A stretch of DNA of 64,000 nt from Lysinibacillus_B sp031181585 (GCF_047301505.1 NZ_CP154840.1:2418001-2482000), one strand, 5' to 3'; positions 8,461 through 16,843 are shown, counted from the first letter of the stretch. Numbers and translations are program-made. The notes: a model not told the origin generated them from the sequence alone.

Positions 8461-9000
8461 CTACTGTTCACATACCCAACGGCCGCCATCACGAGTATGG
8501 ATTGCTCATAGGCTGGGTGTGTGCTTGGTACCCCATTCGGAAAATACGTGCGCATCTGTGAACAATTTCGGAAGCATACAGGAGTTTCTAAACTGACGCC
8601 ACTACTAGGGATAGTAACTTTTGTTTTTTCTGGATCGGCTTTTTGCTTACCAAAGAATGAGGCCATCTATCAAGGTGAAAACCGTCCCATTTTCGGCAGT
8701 TCCAGTGGTAGAAGCCGGAACTGCACCAAGCGCCGATCTCACTTCTTTATGAGAGTGGCCATAGCTGTTATCCTTGTTATAAAAAGGAGCGACTCCCTTC
8801 GGAATTATCGCCTCTCCATAAAGCTCAACCCACTGTTTGTTTTAGAACTATGACAGCCCCTTTTCCTACTTCTTATACGCTTTTCTACTAGAGAAGCAAT
8901 CTTCGTTTCAATTGCCTTGCTTGTATCCTCCATTAGCCCGGAAATCTCCCCATAAACAGACGATTTTGGCACATCCGTAAAGGTTATCTTTGTACGTACA
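8461..9000 (-). pseudogene. Decayed gene ending in an Excalibur calcium-binding domain
   Basis: Reading the minus strand, at least three coherent coding pieces lie in different frames. From about 9000 the frame reads YVRTKITFTDVPKSS and later ETKIASLVEKR. From about 8840 another frame reads QWVELYGEAIIPKGVAPFYN. From 8666 a third reads NCSQMRTYFPNGVPSTHPAY, a clear Excalibur domain. The domain's expected end (TRDGGRWVCEQ, stop at 8461-8463) sits one frame away, so at least one base was lost near 8505. No intact gene can be assembled. The protein upstream of the Excalibur part was not recognised. Whether the pieces belong to one gene is inference. Confidence 0.55.
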
Positions 9001-9439
9001 TACTTACATTCTGATCCCCGCTTAACATTATGGCAACACGCTATTAGGATATATTATTATCCGGAAGAACATTGCATTATTATCCTACTTTATTTTATTA
9101 ATACATTGATAATACGTTTGACTGTTCAGTGCATCTACAACTGATTTAGTAAAAAAAACTCATTATCCACATAACATTTACTAGTTTCTCTAAACTAATT
9201 TTTCTGTAATCCCGATCGTATCACACAGCATATTTTCCCTGCGTCATTTATCACGTTACCGTTAGATATCTAAAGCTTCCACTAGAATAAATAGTTTGAA
9301 GGTATGGATGAATTAAAAATAATGCAGGTATATTTATTCAATTAACAAATAAATGTTTAATAGAATCAAAAGTAAGGAATATGTAATAAGTTAACATACA
9401 TATTATTTTTTATTACGCATAGTGAAAGGTCGGTCATGA
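9001..9439. other. Gene-poor A/T-rich stretch
   Basis: I see no convincing gene, repeat or riboswitch here. The last 120 bases are very A/T-rich and must contain the promoter of the following lipoprotein gene, but no single best promoter could be picked. Confidence 0.5.
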
Positions 9440-10081
9440 ATGAAGCAGCTTATTTTAATAATGGCAGTAGCTTTATTATCTGCCTGTAATATGGCAGAAG
9501 GAGAACATACAGAGGAATTTTTGGTTGAAGAACAGGTCAGCGCAGTTGCTGCAGAATATGCCTATGCTTATGAAAACGCTTCACCGTTGCAGCTATTCTT
9601 CAAGGAAGATCAAACGAAGGCCACGTTTTATGAGAGTAATGAAAATGGAGATTCTTTCACTGAAGAAACCTTTTGGTTATCTGAGGATTATGTAAAAACA
9701 ATTATTGTAAAACAAGGTGTAGCTACTTATAGTATTTATCGCATTACGAAAGATGCGATTGAAATAATGTATGAAGGTGAAACTGACCTAAAAGTTACTA
9801 CAGCTGACTTGCAGCGAATGACAGTAAAAAGGAGCTTTCTTACGTTTCCCATCGAAATAGGTACTTCTTTAGAAGGCTGGACAGTAACAAATGTAAACCA
9901 GCAGATTGAAACTCCCTTCGAAACCTTCCATGATGTGGTGGAGCTCACTCAAAAAATTGAGGGACAAATCATACGTCGATATTTTGCATCAGGTTTTGGA
10001 TTAGTAAAAGAAACGATTAGTATCAATACAGATCAAGGTGCAGCGGAAACTTCTTTCCTATTGGATACTCTTGAATATTAG
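9440..10081 (+). CDS. Putative lipoprotein of unknown function
   Basis: A 213-residue protein with a short signal peptide and lipobox LLSAC (Cys at residue 16), so it should be lipid-anchored on the outer face of the membrane. The mature part is mainly alternating polar/hydrophobic, suggesting beta structure (for example FHDVVELTQKIEGQIIRRYF and GFGLVKETISI), as in substrate-free surface lipoproteins of Bacillaceae. A GAAAGG-type ribosome site lies upstream. It stands alone. No catalytic motif was seen. Confidence 0.75.
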   Translation: MKQLILIMAVALLSACNMAEGEHTEEFLVEEQVSAVAAEYAYAYENASPLQLFFKEDQTKATFYESNENGDSFTEETFWLSEDYVKTIIVKQGVATYSIYRITKDAIEIMYEGETDLKVTTADLQRMTVKRSFLTFPIEIGTSLEGWTVTNVNQQIETPFETFHDVVELTQKIEGQIIRRYFASGFGLVKETISINTDQGAAETSFLLDTLEY

Positions 10082-10085
10082 TGGC

Positions 10086-10112
10086 AAACACTCAACATTT
10101 TGTTGGGTGTTT
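10086..10112 (+). terminator. Intrinsic terminator
   Basis: AAACACTCAACA (10086-10097) pairs with TGTTGGGTGTTT (10101-10112) through 12 pairs including one G-U, five bases after the lipoprotein's stop codon. The T-tract after it is short, so termination may be partial. Confidence 0.6.
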
Positions 10113-10262
10113 TACTATTGGTTCCAGGCTTAGTAACTGCTTTAGTTTTTTTAATTTTTCGTTATTTAGTGTCGGATAAAATGCAAAAAAGCTAAGCAAT
10201 AAGCTCAGCCCACTATACAATTCTAATTAATAAGTAGTGAATTAAATAATTTGTCTGTCTCT

Positions 10263-11198
10263 TTAATTGAATTTATAAACTGCAGGCTTTCCACCTATCA
10301 CATTGAAATCCTGTTTGAAGGAACCGATGTAAATATCAAGTGTAAGCTTCTCTCTGTTTCTCAATAATGAGTCTAATACGGTATGATCCATATTTTTATA
10401 TTTTTTACGCTCTATTTTATATGCCTTTTTCAAAAAACGTTCGTATTCCCTTACATTATTTGTTTTTTCACAGCATGTTAAGATAAATACTCCTATAGAT
10501 GAAATATAGGACTTATCCTCCTTTTCAAAAAAGCGCTTGTAGATGGAAAGAGCCGTCTGATACTGCTTTTCCAAAGTCAGGAACATGATTTCTATCTTGT
10601 AAAGGAGCAAATGGCAAAATTCATCAGTAAAATCCAAATCCCATGTAAAAATATCTTTAAAACAGTGATGAAACTCTTCTTTTCTGTCTAAAACTGATAG
10701 CAAAGTTAAAAAGGTGAAGTAAAAATTCAGTACATGATGTTCCTTCCCATTAAAATGCTCTTTATCAAGCTGTTTAAGAAGCTCCATGCTGCGCTCAAAA
10801 TATTGGCACCCTGTCTCTATTTTAATCTTCTTCTCATGGGAATTCATGGCTTGAAGAAGTTCTGTAAGCGCTTTTCCGTAAAATTGCTGGGCTTTACCAA
10901 GGGTATGCACTGTATAATACTTACTTTCAGCAATTGAAAAATACTTACCTGTGTACATTTCACCATTCAATTCAGCTGTTATATCATCCAGCCTCTTTAA
11001 TGTATCATAAGGCTTTGTATACCGCCCCAAGTAGATACAAGCTTTTAAGTATATCCCCATCAGATCTGTGACTTCTTTGTAGTCATCAGATTCTATCTTT
11101 TCATCAATCAATTGAGGAATTTCTAATAATAAGCTTTCAATATTGCTATCATTTATTAGACACTGATCCCCTAATAGCTCTTTAATTGTTTTATTCAA
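10263..11198 (-). CDS. Helical-repeat (TPR-like) protein of unknown function
   Basis: A 311-residue, almost fully alpha-helical protein without membrane segments or a helix-turn-helix. Helix pairs with aromatic and small residues (for example YLKACIYLGRYTKPYDTLKRL and SIAESKYYTVHTLGKAQQFY) suggest TPR-like repeats, as in peptide-binding Rap/AimR-type proteins, but the DNA-binding or phosphatase parts are missing. The TTG start was chosen because AAGGGGG lies 10 bases upstream; no nearby ATG exists. The gene is single. Function not recognised. Confidence 0.65.
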   Translation of the reverse strand: MNKTIKELLGDQCLINDSNIESLLLEIPQLIDEKIESDDYKEVTDLMGIYLKACIYLGRYTKPYDTLKRLDDITAELNGEMYTGKYFSIAESKYYTVHTLGKAQQFYGKALTELLQAMNSHEKKIKIETGCQYFERSMELLKQLDKEHFNGKEHHVLNFYFTFLTLLSVLDRKEEFHHCFKDIFTWDLDFTDEFCHLLLYKIEIMFLTLEKQYQTALSIYKRFFEKEDKSYISSIGVFILTCCEKTNNVREYERFLKKAYKIERKKYKNMDHTVLDSLLRNREKLTLDIYIGSFKQDFNVIGGKPAVYKFN

Positions 11199-11560
11199 TA
11201 TGAGAACACCCCCTTCTTTATAACTAATATCTTTCTACTTATTATAATATATTTTTCCTAATAATTCCCCATACAGGCTTAAAATTTGTATAAAAGATAA
11301 TTTATGTATATAAAATTAACATTATTAGTGAACCTTCCATTCCCACTGAATTATATAGTAGAAACATTAATCTCCTATAATTTAGTAATACCTCTATCGT
11401 TATTGTACTTGTAATTATTACGTGTAAAGAAAGGTGAATCTGGACTGCTGCATCCTTATTTCTTATGTTTCCATGTACTGGAAAACTCCCCTATCCCTAT
11501 TTTCACCAATCACACAGCTGGTATTTCTGGCTGCCGCTCCTTTTCTAAAATCCAGCACAC
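11199..11560. other. Intergenic stretch without recognised gene
   Basis: A/T-rich DNA between the helical-repeat gene (reading away) and the terminator of the cold-shock gene. No reading frame with a ribosome site, repeat or RNA motif was found. Confidence 0.5.
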
Positions 11561-11590
11561 AAAAAGGCACCCTACAAATGCAGGGTGCCT
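11561..11590 (-). terminator. Terminator of cold-shock gene
   Basis: AGGCACCCT (11565-11573) and AGGGTGCCT (11582-11590) form a perfect 9-bp stem. On the minus strand it is followed by five T residues, 36 bases after the stop codon. Confidence 0.85.
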
Positions 11591-11625
11591 GTGGATTAAC
11601 ATAGTTAATGTTTAATTACAGAGAA

Positions 11626-11826
11626 TTAAAGTTTAATTACGTTAGCAGCTTGTGGTCCGCGGTTGCCATCTACAACTTCGAACTCAACTTTTTGACCTTC
11701 GTCAAGAGTTTTGAAACCTTCGCCTTGGATTGCTGAGAAGTGTACGAATACGTCGTTTTCGCCTTCTACTTCGATGAATCCGAAACCTTTTTCTGAGTTA
11801 AACCATTTTACTGTACCTTGTTTCAT
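11626..11826 (-). CDS. CspA/CspB-family cold-shock protein
   Basis: A 66-residue single cold-shock domain with both RNA-binding motifs, KGFGFI (RNP1) and VFVHF (RNP2), and the usual start GTVKWFNSEKG. It binds single-stranded RNA/DNA and acts as an RNA chaperone, and some family members as antiterminators. A GGAGG ribosome site precedes the ATG. It has its own strong promoter and a leader of about 150 bases that contains a large hairpin (separate entry), as is common for cold-shock genes. Confidence 0.95.
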   Translation of the reverse strand: MKQGTVKWFNSEKGFGFIEVEGENDVFVHFSAIQGEGFKTLDEGQKVEFEVVDGNRGPQAANVIKL

Positions 11827-11880
11827 TTAAGAAAACCTCCAAAAAATAAAGTTAACAATATGGAATTTCTTTACCGCAAT

Positions 11881-11943
11881 AAAAAAACTCACATATTACG
11901 AAGAGTACCGAAAAATTTACCGATCACTCTTTGTAATATGTGA
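11881..11943 (-). promoter_or_regulatory. Large leader hairpin followed by U-tract (possible attenuator)
   Basis: Bases 11889-11906 and 11926-11943 form an 18-bp inverted repeat with one imperfect pair and a 19-base loop. On the minus strand it is directly followed by GAG and seven T residues. It lies inside the predicted leader of the cold-shock mRNA, about 55 bases before the start codon. It may also end transcripts of the upstream DUF1033 gene. Either reading makes it an element that read-through must overcome before the csp gene is expressed. Confidence 0.6.
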
Positions 11944-11979
11944 ATCTGTACCCGGCCAAGCAATTTTATTGTTACTCTT

Positions 11980-12007
11980 AGTATACCATCTATTTACACT
12001 ATGTCAA
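11980..12007 (-). promoter_or_regulatory. Sigma-A promoter of cold-shock gene
   Basis: A perfect -35 TTGACA (12007-12002) lies 16 bp from a -10 TATACT (11985-11980). Transcription would start near 11973, giving a leader of about 147 bases. Confidence 0.7.
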
Positions 12008-12039
12008 ACAATTTTTCCGTCATTTTATAAAATTTTCTT

Positions 12040-12354
12040 TTATTTCTGTAAATTACAATGTATATAATTGGTCGGAACGCATGCCTCTACTATAATGCCA
12101 TGGTAAATCTGGACATCTTCATCACAGCCTTCACAAAATTCGCATTCTTCTTCATTCCAAAAAGCGATAAATTTATCTTTTCTGCGATCCTCAAATTCGA
12201 ATTTTGAACGAAATTCCTGCAGCATTTTTTCGAGTGCATCTTCAAATTCTTCTTTCGTTTCATATAGGTTTGTCGAAACGATTTGCGATTCCCACCCTTC
12301 AAATTGCCACCATGGTTCGAAATCTGCCTTCATGTAAATAATTTTGTACATCAT
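12040..12354 (-). CDS. DUF1033 family protein
   Basis: A 104-residue acidic cytosolic protein with the family start YKIIYMKADFEPWWQFEGWE and a Cys-containing patch (CEFCEGCDED) near residue 75. DUF1033 proteins are widespread in Bacillales and have no known function. ATG 12354 was chosen because GGAAAGG is suitably spaced; a TTG two codons upstream is less likely. The cold-shock gene lies downstream on the same strand but has its own promoter. Confidence 0.8.
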   Translation of the reverse strand: MMYKIIYMKADFEPWWQFEGWESQIVSTNLYETKEEFEDALEKMLQEFRSKFEFEDRRKDKFIAFWNEEECEFCEGCDEDVQIYHGIIVEACVPTNYIHCNLQK

Positions 12355-12360
12355 CGACAA

Positions 12361-12666
12361 TCCTTTCCTTTCTTTACTATTGTATTTTAATCACTAGAAC
12401 CGAATATGTCTATCAATAGGGATTTGTGTTTGGTAAGATATTGTTGAAATTACCTCTGCTGCTATAAAATATGTACGTACATCAATTATGAGGAAGAATC
12501 TTCTTAACCATTCACTTATGTACATATTTAAAGATCAACAAACTGATCAACTCCATACAAAATTTCTATCTAACTTATACAAATTAACCCTCGGATAAAA
12601 TTAATAAATATTAGTAGGGTCATTGATCAGCAGAATAGAATTAACCCTAATAAGGAGGTAGTAGAA
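12361..12666. other. Divergent intergenic region
   Basis: About 300 bases of A/T-rich DNA between the divergent DUF1033 and acylphosphatase genes. It should hold both promoters. No repeat or riboswitch was recognised. Confidence 0.4.
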
Positions 12667-12948
12667 ATGGCGAAGCGGGTCAAAATTGTATTTTTTGGAT
12701 ATGCAAAAGGAACCGGCCGCAGATTTTTCATTAAACAAAAAGCGCTTGAATTAGGCTTAAAAGGGTATTGTACTCTAAATAGTGAAAGACGGCTCGAAGT
12801 CGAGGTAGAAGGACGCACAACTGCGGTGGATGAGTTTATTGTTTTTATTAAAAAAGGAGTAAGCTCACAAACTGCGTCTAATGAGTTCTCCCTCGAAATT
12901 TTCAAAGAAGTAAAAGGTTATACTGCTATGGAGTCGGATATTGTTTAA
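12667..12948 (+). CDS. Acylphosphatase-family protein (divergent)
   Basis: A 93-residue protein with acylphosphatase length and fold pattern. The usual GxVQGVGFR phosphate loop reads GYAKGTGRR, so the loop glycines and the Arg position are kept but the V-Q-G-V core is not. The catalytic Asn of GxVxNxxDG may be Asn in GYCTLNSE. EVEVEGRTTAVDEFIVFIKKG matches the family's next strand and helix. Classical acylphosphatases hydrolyse acyl phosphates; activity here is uncertain because of the changed motifs. The ATG follows AAGGAGG with good spacing. It is a single gene with its own terminator. Confidence 0.75.
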   Translation: MAKRVKIVFFGYAKGTGRRFFIKQKALELGLKGYCTLNSERRLEVEVEGRTTAVDEFIVFIKKGVSSQTASNEFSLEIFKEVKGYTAMESDIV

Positions 12949-12961
12949 TGTCCGACTTTTT
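12932..12961 (+). terminator. Intrinsic terminator overlapping stop codon
   Basis: AGTCGGA (12932-12938) pairs with TCCGACT (12951-12957), followed by TTTT. The left arm lies inside the last codons of the acylphosphatase-like gene. Confidence 0.75.
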
Positions 12962-13041
12962 GTGTGATAAAATAATGGTATGAAACTTTTATTTAATTCA
13001 TTCGTATGTATTAGTAAAGCTTTTGAATGGAGGTGCAAACT

Positions 13042-13677
13042 ATGCTAGGTGCCATGAATTTTATTACGAGACATGCCGTGAACTTTCTTATTGGTTTAAC
13101 TTCTTTTACTGTTTCCACTTTTAGTTTTGAGATGGCTTTGGTTGGATTTGCCCTGTTTTTTGGTAGTTATTATGTCAGCAATTTAGTGATTTTGAATATA
13201 CAGAAGTCTAAGCGCAGCAAAGAGCTAGGCATTTCAAAGGCAGATTATAACCATATTGAGGCCCAATTGAAACAAGCACGTGATCAGATTACTCAGCTTT
13301 CACAGCAGCGTGTTCGTTCCATTAAGTCTTTTCGATTATTAAATGATATGAGCAAGGTTTCTCGCCGGATCCTGAATATTGTGGATAAAGATCCACATAA
13401 ATTCTACGCAGTTGAGGATTTCTTTTATTCACACTTGCCCTCAGCAGTAGAGCTGGCAGACAAGTATACACTCCTAACCAAAGAGCAGGTAAAAGGAACT
13501 GACATCCATCTTGCGCTGGAAGATACAAGAAAAACGCTAAAAGTGTTAAATGAAACGTTTGAGGATGATCTGCGCTCTGCATTGCAGTCAGATATTGATC
13601 ATCTAAAAATTGAGCTTGATTTTGCGAAGCTTGAAAATGAAAAGCGCCAGGAACGGCTGAGCGGCGGTGACCAATAA
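13042..13677 (+). CDS. xpaC: XpaC-family protein (5-bromo-4-chloroindolyl phosphate hydrolysis family)
   Basis: A 211-residue protein with an N-terminal hydrophobic hairpin (residues about 5-45) followed by a charged coiled-coil region (QLKQARDQITQLSQQRV) and a compact C-terminal domain (DPHKFYAVEDFFYSHLPSAVELADKY) typical of XpaC. The ATG at 13042 is 8 bases after GGAGG (13029-13033); an ATG at 13027 overlaps that site. The gene touches telA by one base, as in other Bacillales where xpaC-telA is a conserved pair. The molecular function is not known with certainty. Confidence 0.88.
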   Translation: MLGAMNFITRHAVNFLIGLTSFTVSTFSFEMALVGFALFFGSYYVSNLVILNIQKSKRSKELGISKADYNHIEAQLKQARDQITQLSQQRVRSIKSFRLLNDMSKVSRRILNIVDKDPHKFYAVEDFFYSHLPSAVELADKYTLLTKEQVKGTDIHLALEDTRKTLKVLNETFEDDLRSALQSDIDHLKIELDFAKLENEKRQERLSGGDQ

Positions 13678-14783
13678 TGACTGTTAACCCATTTGAAGCC
13701 TTCGCTTCGGCCAACAGCCAATCTGCGGAAACAGCCAAGTATGAATATGAAACACAGCTTCAAAACAACTCAGCTACTCCCCTCTTTTCTGCCCTTAGCC
13801 GCTTCGACCAGAAGCGGGCTATAAAATTTGCGGAAGATCTTAATATAAGTAGTTATGAAGATGTGATTTCCTTTGGCTTGTCGGCTCAGCAAGCATTGAA
13901 AAAATTCTCATCTAAGCTTTTATTACATGTGCAGCGAAAAGACACATCAAAAGTTGGGGAAATTCTCTTTCAGCTTATGGACCAGCTTGACCAAATTGAC
14001 CCGGACGCTCTCATTGAGAAGAAGTCCGGGTTATTCGGCAAGTTTTTTAGCAAACAGACTGGATCTGTTCAGCAAACGATGTCACAATACAATCGCCTTA
14101 GTAAACACATCGACCGCTTGAATATTCAGCTGGCACATTCACAGCAGGGACTGTTGTCAGACTTTTCTATGCTAGAAGAGCTATATAAATTAAATGAAGA
14201 ATATTTTCATGAGATTAATGTGTATATTGCAGCTGGAGAAATTAAGCGCCAGCAAATTCAGGATGTAATACTGCCATCTCTTCAGCAGAAAGTCAGAATT
14301 AGTGAAAATCCAATGGCTAAACAGGAACTACAAGATTTGCATACATCTTTTGAATGGCTGGATCGGCGTATATATGACCTTGAGATATCAAGGGAAATCG
14401 CTATTCAATCAGCTCCTCAAATTCGAATGATCCAGCAGACACATCGGATGCTGATTGATAAAGTTCAGGAATCAATCATGACGACAATTCCACTTTGGCA
14501 ATCACAAATTTCAATGCTCCTTAGTTTGAATCATCAACGCCGTGCAAGTCAAGCGCAGGAGCGTTTAATGAAAGCTTCTGATGAATTGATGAGGAAAAAA
14601 GCCCAGCTAGCGGGGTCTTCTTCAAAAGAAAGAAGCCGTATTGGCGGAACAAGCATATCCCATGCCGACATTGACTATTTCAAGCAAACACAGCTTAAGC
14701 TGCTGCAGGATATTGAAGAAACACTTCGAATGCAGGCAGTTGCAAATGAAAAACGCAAACAGACGGAGTCCTCTCTTTCTTAA
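13677..14783 (+). CDS. telA: TelA-family toxic-anion resistance protein
   Basis: A 368-residue helical cytosolic protein of the TelA/KlaA family (YceH in Bacillus). It shows the family's long coiled coil and the conserved stretch KRQQIQDVILPSLQQKV and IMTTIPLWQSQISMLLSL. TelA proteins are linked to tellurite and cell-envelope stress resistance, often together with TerD-type genes, although none are here. Its ATG overlaps the stop of xpaC by one base. The transcript originally ended at the terminator that is now split by an insertion sequence. Confidence 0.92.
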   Translation: MTVNPFEAFASANSQSAETAKYEYETQLQNNSATPLFSALSRFDQKRAIKFAEDLNISSYEDVISFGLSAQQALKKFSSKLLLHVQRKDTSKVGEILFQLMDQLDQIDPDALIEKKSGLFGKFFSKQTGSVQQTMSQYNRLSKHIDRLNIQLAHSQQGLLSDFSMLEELYKLNEEYFHEINVYIAAGEIKRQQIQDVILPSLQQKVRISENPMAKQELQDLHTSFEWLDRRIYDLEISREIAIQSAPQIRMIQQTHRMLIDKVQESIMTTIPLWQSQISMLLSLNHQRRASQAQERLMKASDELMRKKAQLAGSSSKERSRIGGTSISHADIDYFKQTQLKLLQDIEETLRMQAVANEKRKQTESSLS

Positions 14784-15040
14784 AGATAACAGGTAAAAAT
14801 AACCTGCGGATATGATAGACAGTGTTCTCTGGCAGCATGTTTTTCAGCTTTAAAATAAATTGATGAAAAGTAATTCGCAAACCCATGCCGGTGCAAATAA
14901 AAAGAATCCGTTTTGAAAAGATGAACTGAACCCCGAATAGTGGACACTTTAAAAAAGGTGACATTATTCGGAGTTATTCTATTTTCATCAACTAAAAACC
15001 CCGTTATACTAACCATACCATTTATGAACGGGAGAGCATT

Positions 15041-15469
15041 ATGAGTAAAATAATTTTCAATGAATATCAAAGAAGACAAATAGAAGCGAATCCGAATGTC
15101 ATTTCAGTATCGGATCGATCGATCCAGTATACGGCGAACTTTAAATTAAAAGCCACTCAAGAAAATCTAATTGGCAAAGGACCGACTCAAATCTTTACAG
15201 AAGCTGGATTTGATTTAGAAATCATCGGTATGAAGAAGGCAAAAAGTGCAATCAGCCGGTGGAAAAAAATCTATCAAACGTATGGTGAAACAGGCTTTTT
15301 AGAAGAACGTCGTGGAAAAGGCAGTACAGGTCGCCCTCGTGTTGAAAAATTATCGGCTGATAAAAAGTTGGAAAAAGCAGAGGCACGTATTCGTCTATTA
15401 GAGGCAGAACTAGCCCTACTAAAAAAGCTCGACGAAATGGAAAGGCAGGCGAAGAAGAATCGTTTCTAA
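15041..15469 (+). CDS. IS150-type transposase OrfA
   Basis: A 142-residue DNA-binding protein with a helix-turn-helix (AKSAISRWKKIYQTYGETGF) and a C-terminal leucine-zipper-like helix (KKLEKAEARIRLLEAELALL). It recognises the element's ends. Near its end lies A-AAA-AAG (15421-15427), where a -1 shift would join it to OrfB. An earlier HTH part covers residues about 20-60. Confidence 0.88.
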   Translation: MSKIIFNEYQRRQIEANPNVISVSDRSIQYTANFKLKATQENLIGKGPTQIFTEAGFDLEIIGMKKAKSAISRWKKIYQTYGETGFLEERRGKGSTGRPRVEKLSADKKLEKAEARIRLLEAELALLKKLDEMERQAKKNRF

Positions 15470-15519
15470 CACCCAAAGAGAAATATCAAGTAATCAATGA
15501 AACGATTCGTTTATATCAA

Positions 15520-16371
15520 TTGAAAAATATGACGAGCTATCTCTGTCAGGTAGCGCATGTCAGTCCAAGTGGTTACTATAAGTGGCTTCAAAATAGAGAG
15601 AAACATGCTTTACGTGAAGAAGCGGACTATCAAGACTACGTCTTGTTACAATCAATTTACGATCAAACGAAGGGGAAAATAGGTTATCGCGGATTTTACA
15701 TGGCTTTGGTGGATATACTTGATACGCCTATGAACCATAAAAAGATTCTTCGTCTTATGCGTAAATTTAATTTGTATGCCAAAGTACGTCGTGCGAATCC
15801 ATATCGCCAATTAGAGAAAGTTACAGAAGCACACCGTCATATTCCAAACCATTTAAAACGTGAATTTAAGCAAGAAGAACCTGGAAAAGTGTTTGTAACG
15901 GACATTACGTATCTACCATATAAAGGTGGCGGGACCGCTTATTTATCATGCATAAAAGATATCGCAACACGAGAAATTGTGGCCTATGAGCTGTCCACTA
16001 CATTAAAGATGTCTATTGTTTATAACACGCTTGAGAAGTTAAAAACACATCTCGACGGCAATATTCATCCGGAAGCAATGATTCATTCAGACCAAGGTTT
16101 TCATTACACACATCCTGAATTTCAACAGCGTGTGAAAGAGATGGGTCTCCTTCAATCGATGTCTCGTAGAGGAAACTGTCTGGACAATGCGCCTATGGAA
16201 TCGTTCTTTGGTCACTTTAAAGATGAAGTGAACTATAAAGAAGCTGAAAGCTTAGCAGAATTACATACTAGTGTGATGGAATACATGGATTATTACAACA
16301 ACAGGCGAAAGCAATGGACATTAAAAAAGATGACTCCGGCTACTTACCGAAGTCATCTCATTGCGGCTTAA
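15520..16371 (+). CDS. IS150-type transposase OrfB (DDE integrase)
   Basis: The catalytic part carries an rve/DDE core: Asp in VTDITYLPY, Asp in IHSDQGFHY and Glu in NAPMESFFGHF, all present. The same frame is open back to 15427, so the functional enzyme is the OrfAB fusion made by -1 frameshifting at 15421-15427. The first ATG of the frame is 15520. Confidence 0.9.
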   Translation: MKNMTSYLCQVAHVSPSGYYKWLQNREKHALREEADYQDYVLLQSIYDQTKGKIGYRGFYMALVDILDTPMNHKKILRLMRKFNLYAKVRRANPYRQLEKVTEAHRHIPNHLKREFKQEEPGKVFVTDITYLPYKGGGTAYLSCIKDIATREIVAYELSTTLKMSIVYNTLEKLKTHLDGNIHPEAMIHSDQGFHYTHPEFQQRVKEMGLLQSMSRRGNCLDNAPMESFFGHFKDEVNYKEAESLAELHTSVMEYMDYYNNRRKQWTLKKMTPATYRSHLIAA

Positions 16372-16540
16372 CCACAACCTAGATCCCTTTTTATTAAACT
16401 GTCTACAAAATAGGGCGCAGTTCAAGATTATTCAAAACGGATTCTTCTTTTATCAAGTATATATTATTGTAAATAAGAGTGATTATTTTCATCCTAAGCT
16501 TTTCCCTAACAGTACCTCTTCTGAAAAGCAGCCTCTATCA

Positions 16541-16843
16541 TTAATTCCCTACTTTACTATAGCTTTCATAGGCAAAATACCCGACTAAACAGCCTATTCC
16601 AGCTCCGATACTAGCCGTAATTGCTAAAGAAAAAGAGGAAAACATAAACATATCAATAAACACACCAATTACAAGGCCGAAAAGCGTCCCCATTGGGATT
16701 AAACTATCTAATAAATTTTGTTCGCCTTTCGATTTTTTCTTACCTAGGCTGCCTTTGTTATTTTTATATTCGAGCCTCTTAATTACATATACTAGAATTC
16801 CTCCTACTATGATAAGAGGCGCAATGGCCATGACTAAATCCAT
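16541..16843 (-). CDS. Small integral membrane protein
   Basis: A 100-residue protein with three hydrophobic segments: an N-terminal helix (MDLVMAIAPLIIVGGILVYV), a Lys-rich cytosolic loop (KNNKGSLGKKKSKGE) and a C-terminal pair of Gly/Ala-rich helices (GTLFGLVIGVFIDMFMF and AITASIGAGIGCLVGYFAY). ATG 16843 was chosen because GGGGGAG lies about 7 bases upstream; a GTG further out overlaps it. Function unknown. It faces the split terminator. Confidence 0.7.
   Translation of the reverse strand: MDLVMAIAPLIIVGGILVYVIKRLEYKNNKGSLGKKKSKGEQNLLDSLIPMGTLFGLVIGVFIDMFMFSSFSLAITASIGAGIGCLVGYFAYESYSKVGN

Larger units (their letters stand above)
14922..16424 (+). mobile_element. IS3-family (IS150-group) insertion sequence
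   Basis: A 1503-bp element bounded by imperfect inverted repeats of 29 bp (14922-14950 and 16396-16424), both starting with TGAACTG and sharing GxCA-TTT positions. It is flanked by a 3-bp target duplication, AGA at 14919-14921 and 16425-16427. It encodes OrfA and OrfB in overlapping frames joined by a slippery A-AAA-AAG heptamer, as is usual for the family. Both proteins are intact, so the element may be active. Confidence 0.9.
14902..16446. terminator. Terminator split by IS insertion in its loop
   Basis: AAGAATCCGTTTTGAA (14902-14917) and its exact complement TTCAAAACGGATTCTT (16431-16446) flank the insertion sequence. Removing the element and one target copy leaves a perfect 16-bp stem with a 7-base loop (AAGATTA) and T-rich sequence on its outer side. 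It would have ended telA and the convergent gene at 16541-16843. Now the arms are 1.5 kb apart. Confidence 0.75.

Noticed and set aside
14695..14964. Minus-strand frame reading ILFICTGMGL near the end of telA
   Set aside because: It crosses telA and the insertion-sequence boundary and has no ribosome site; the flanking stem explains the sequence better.
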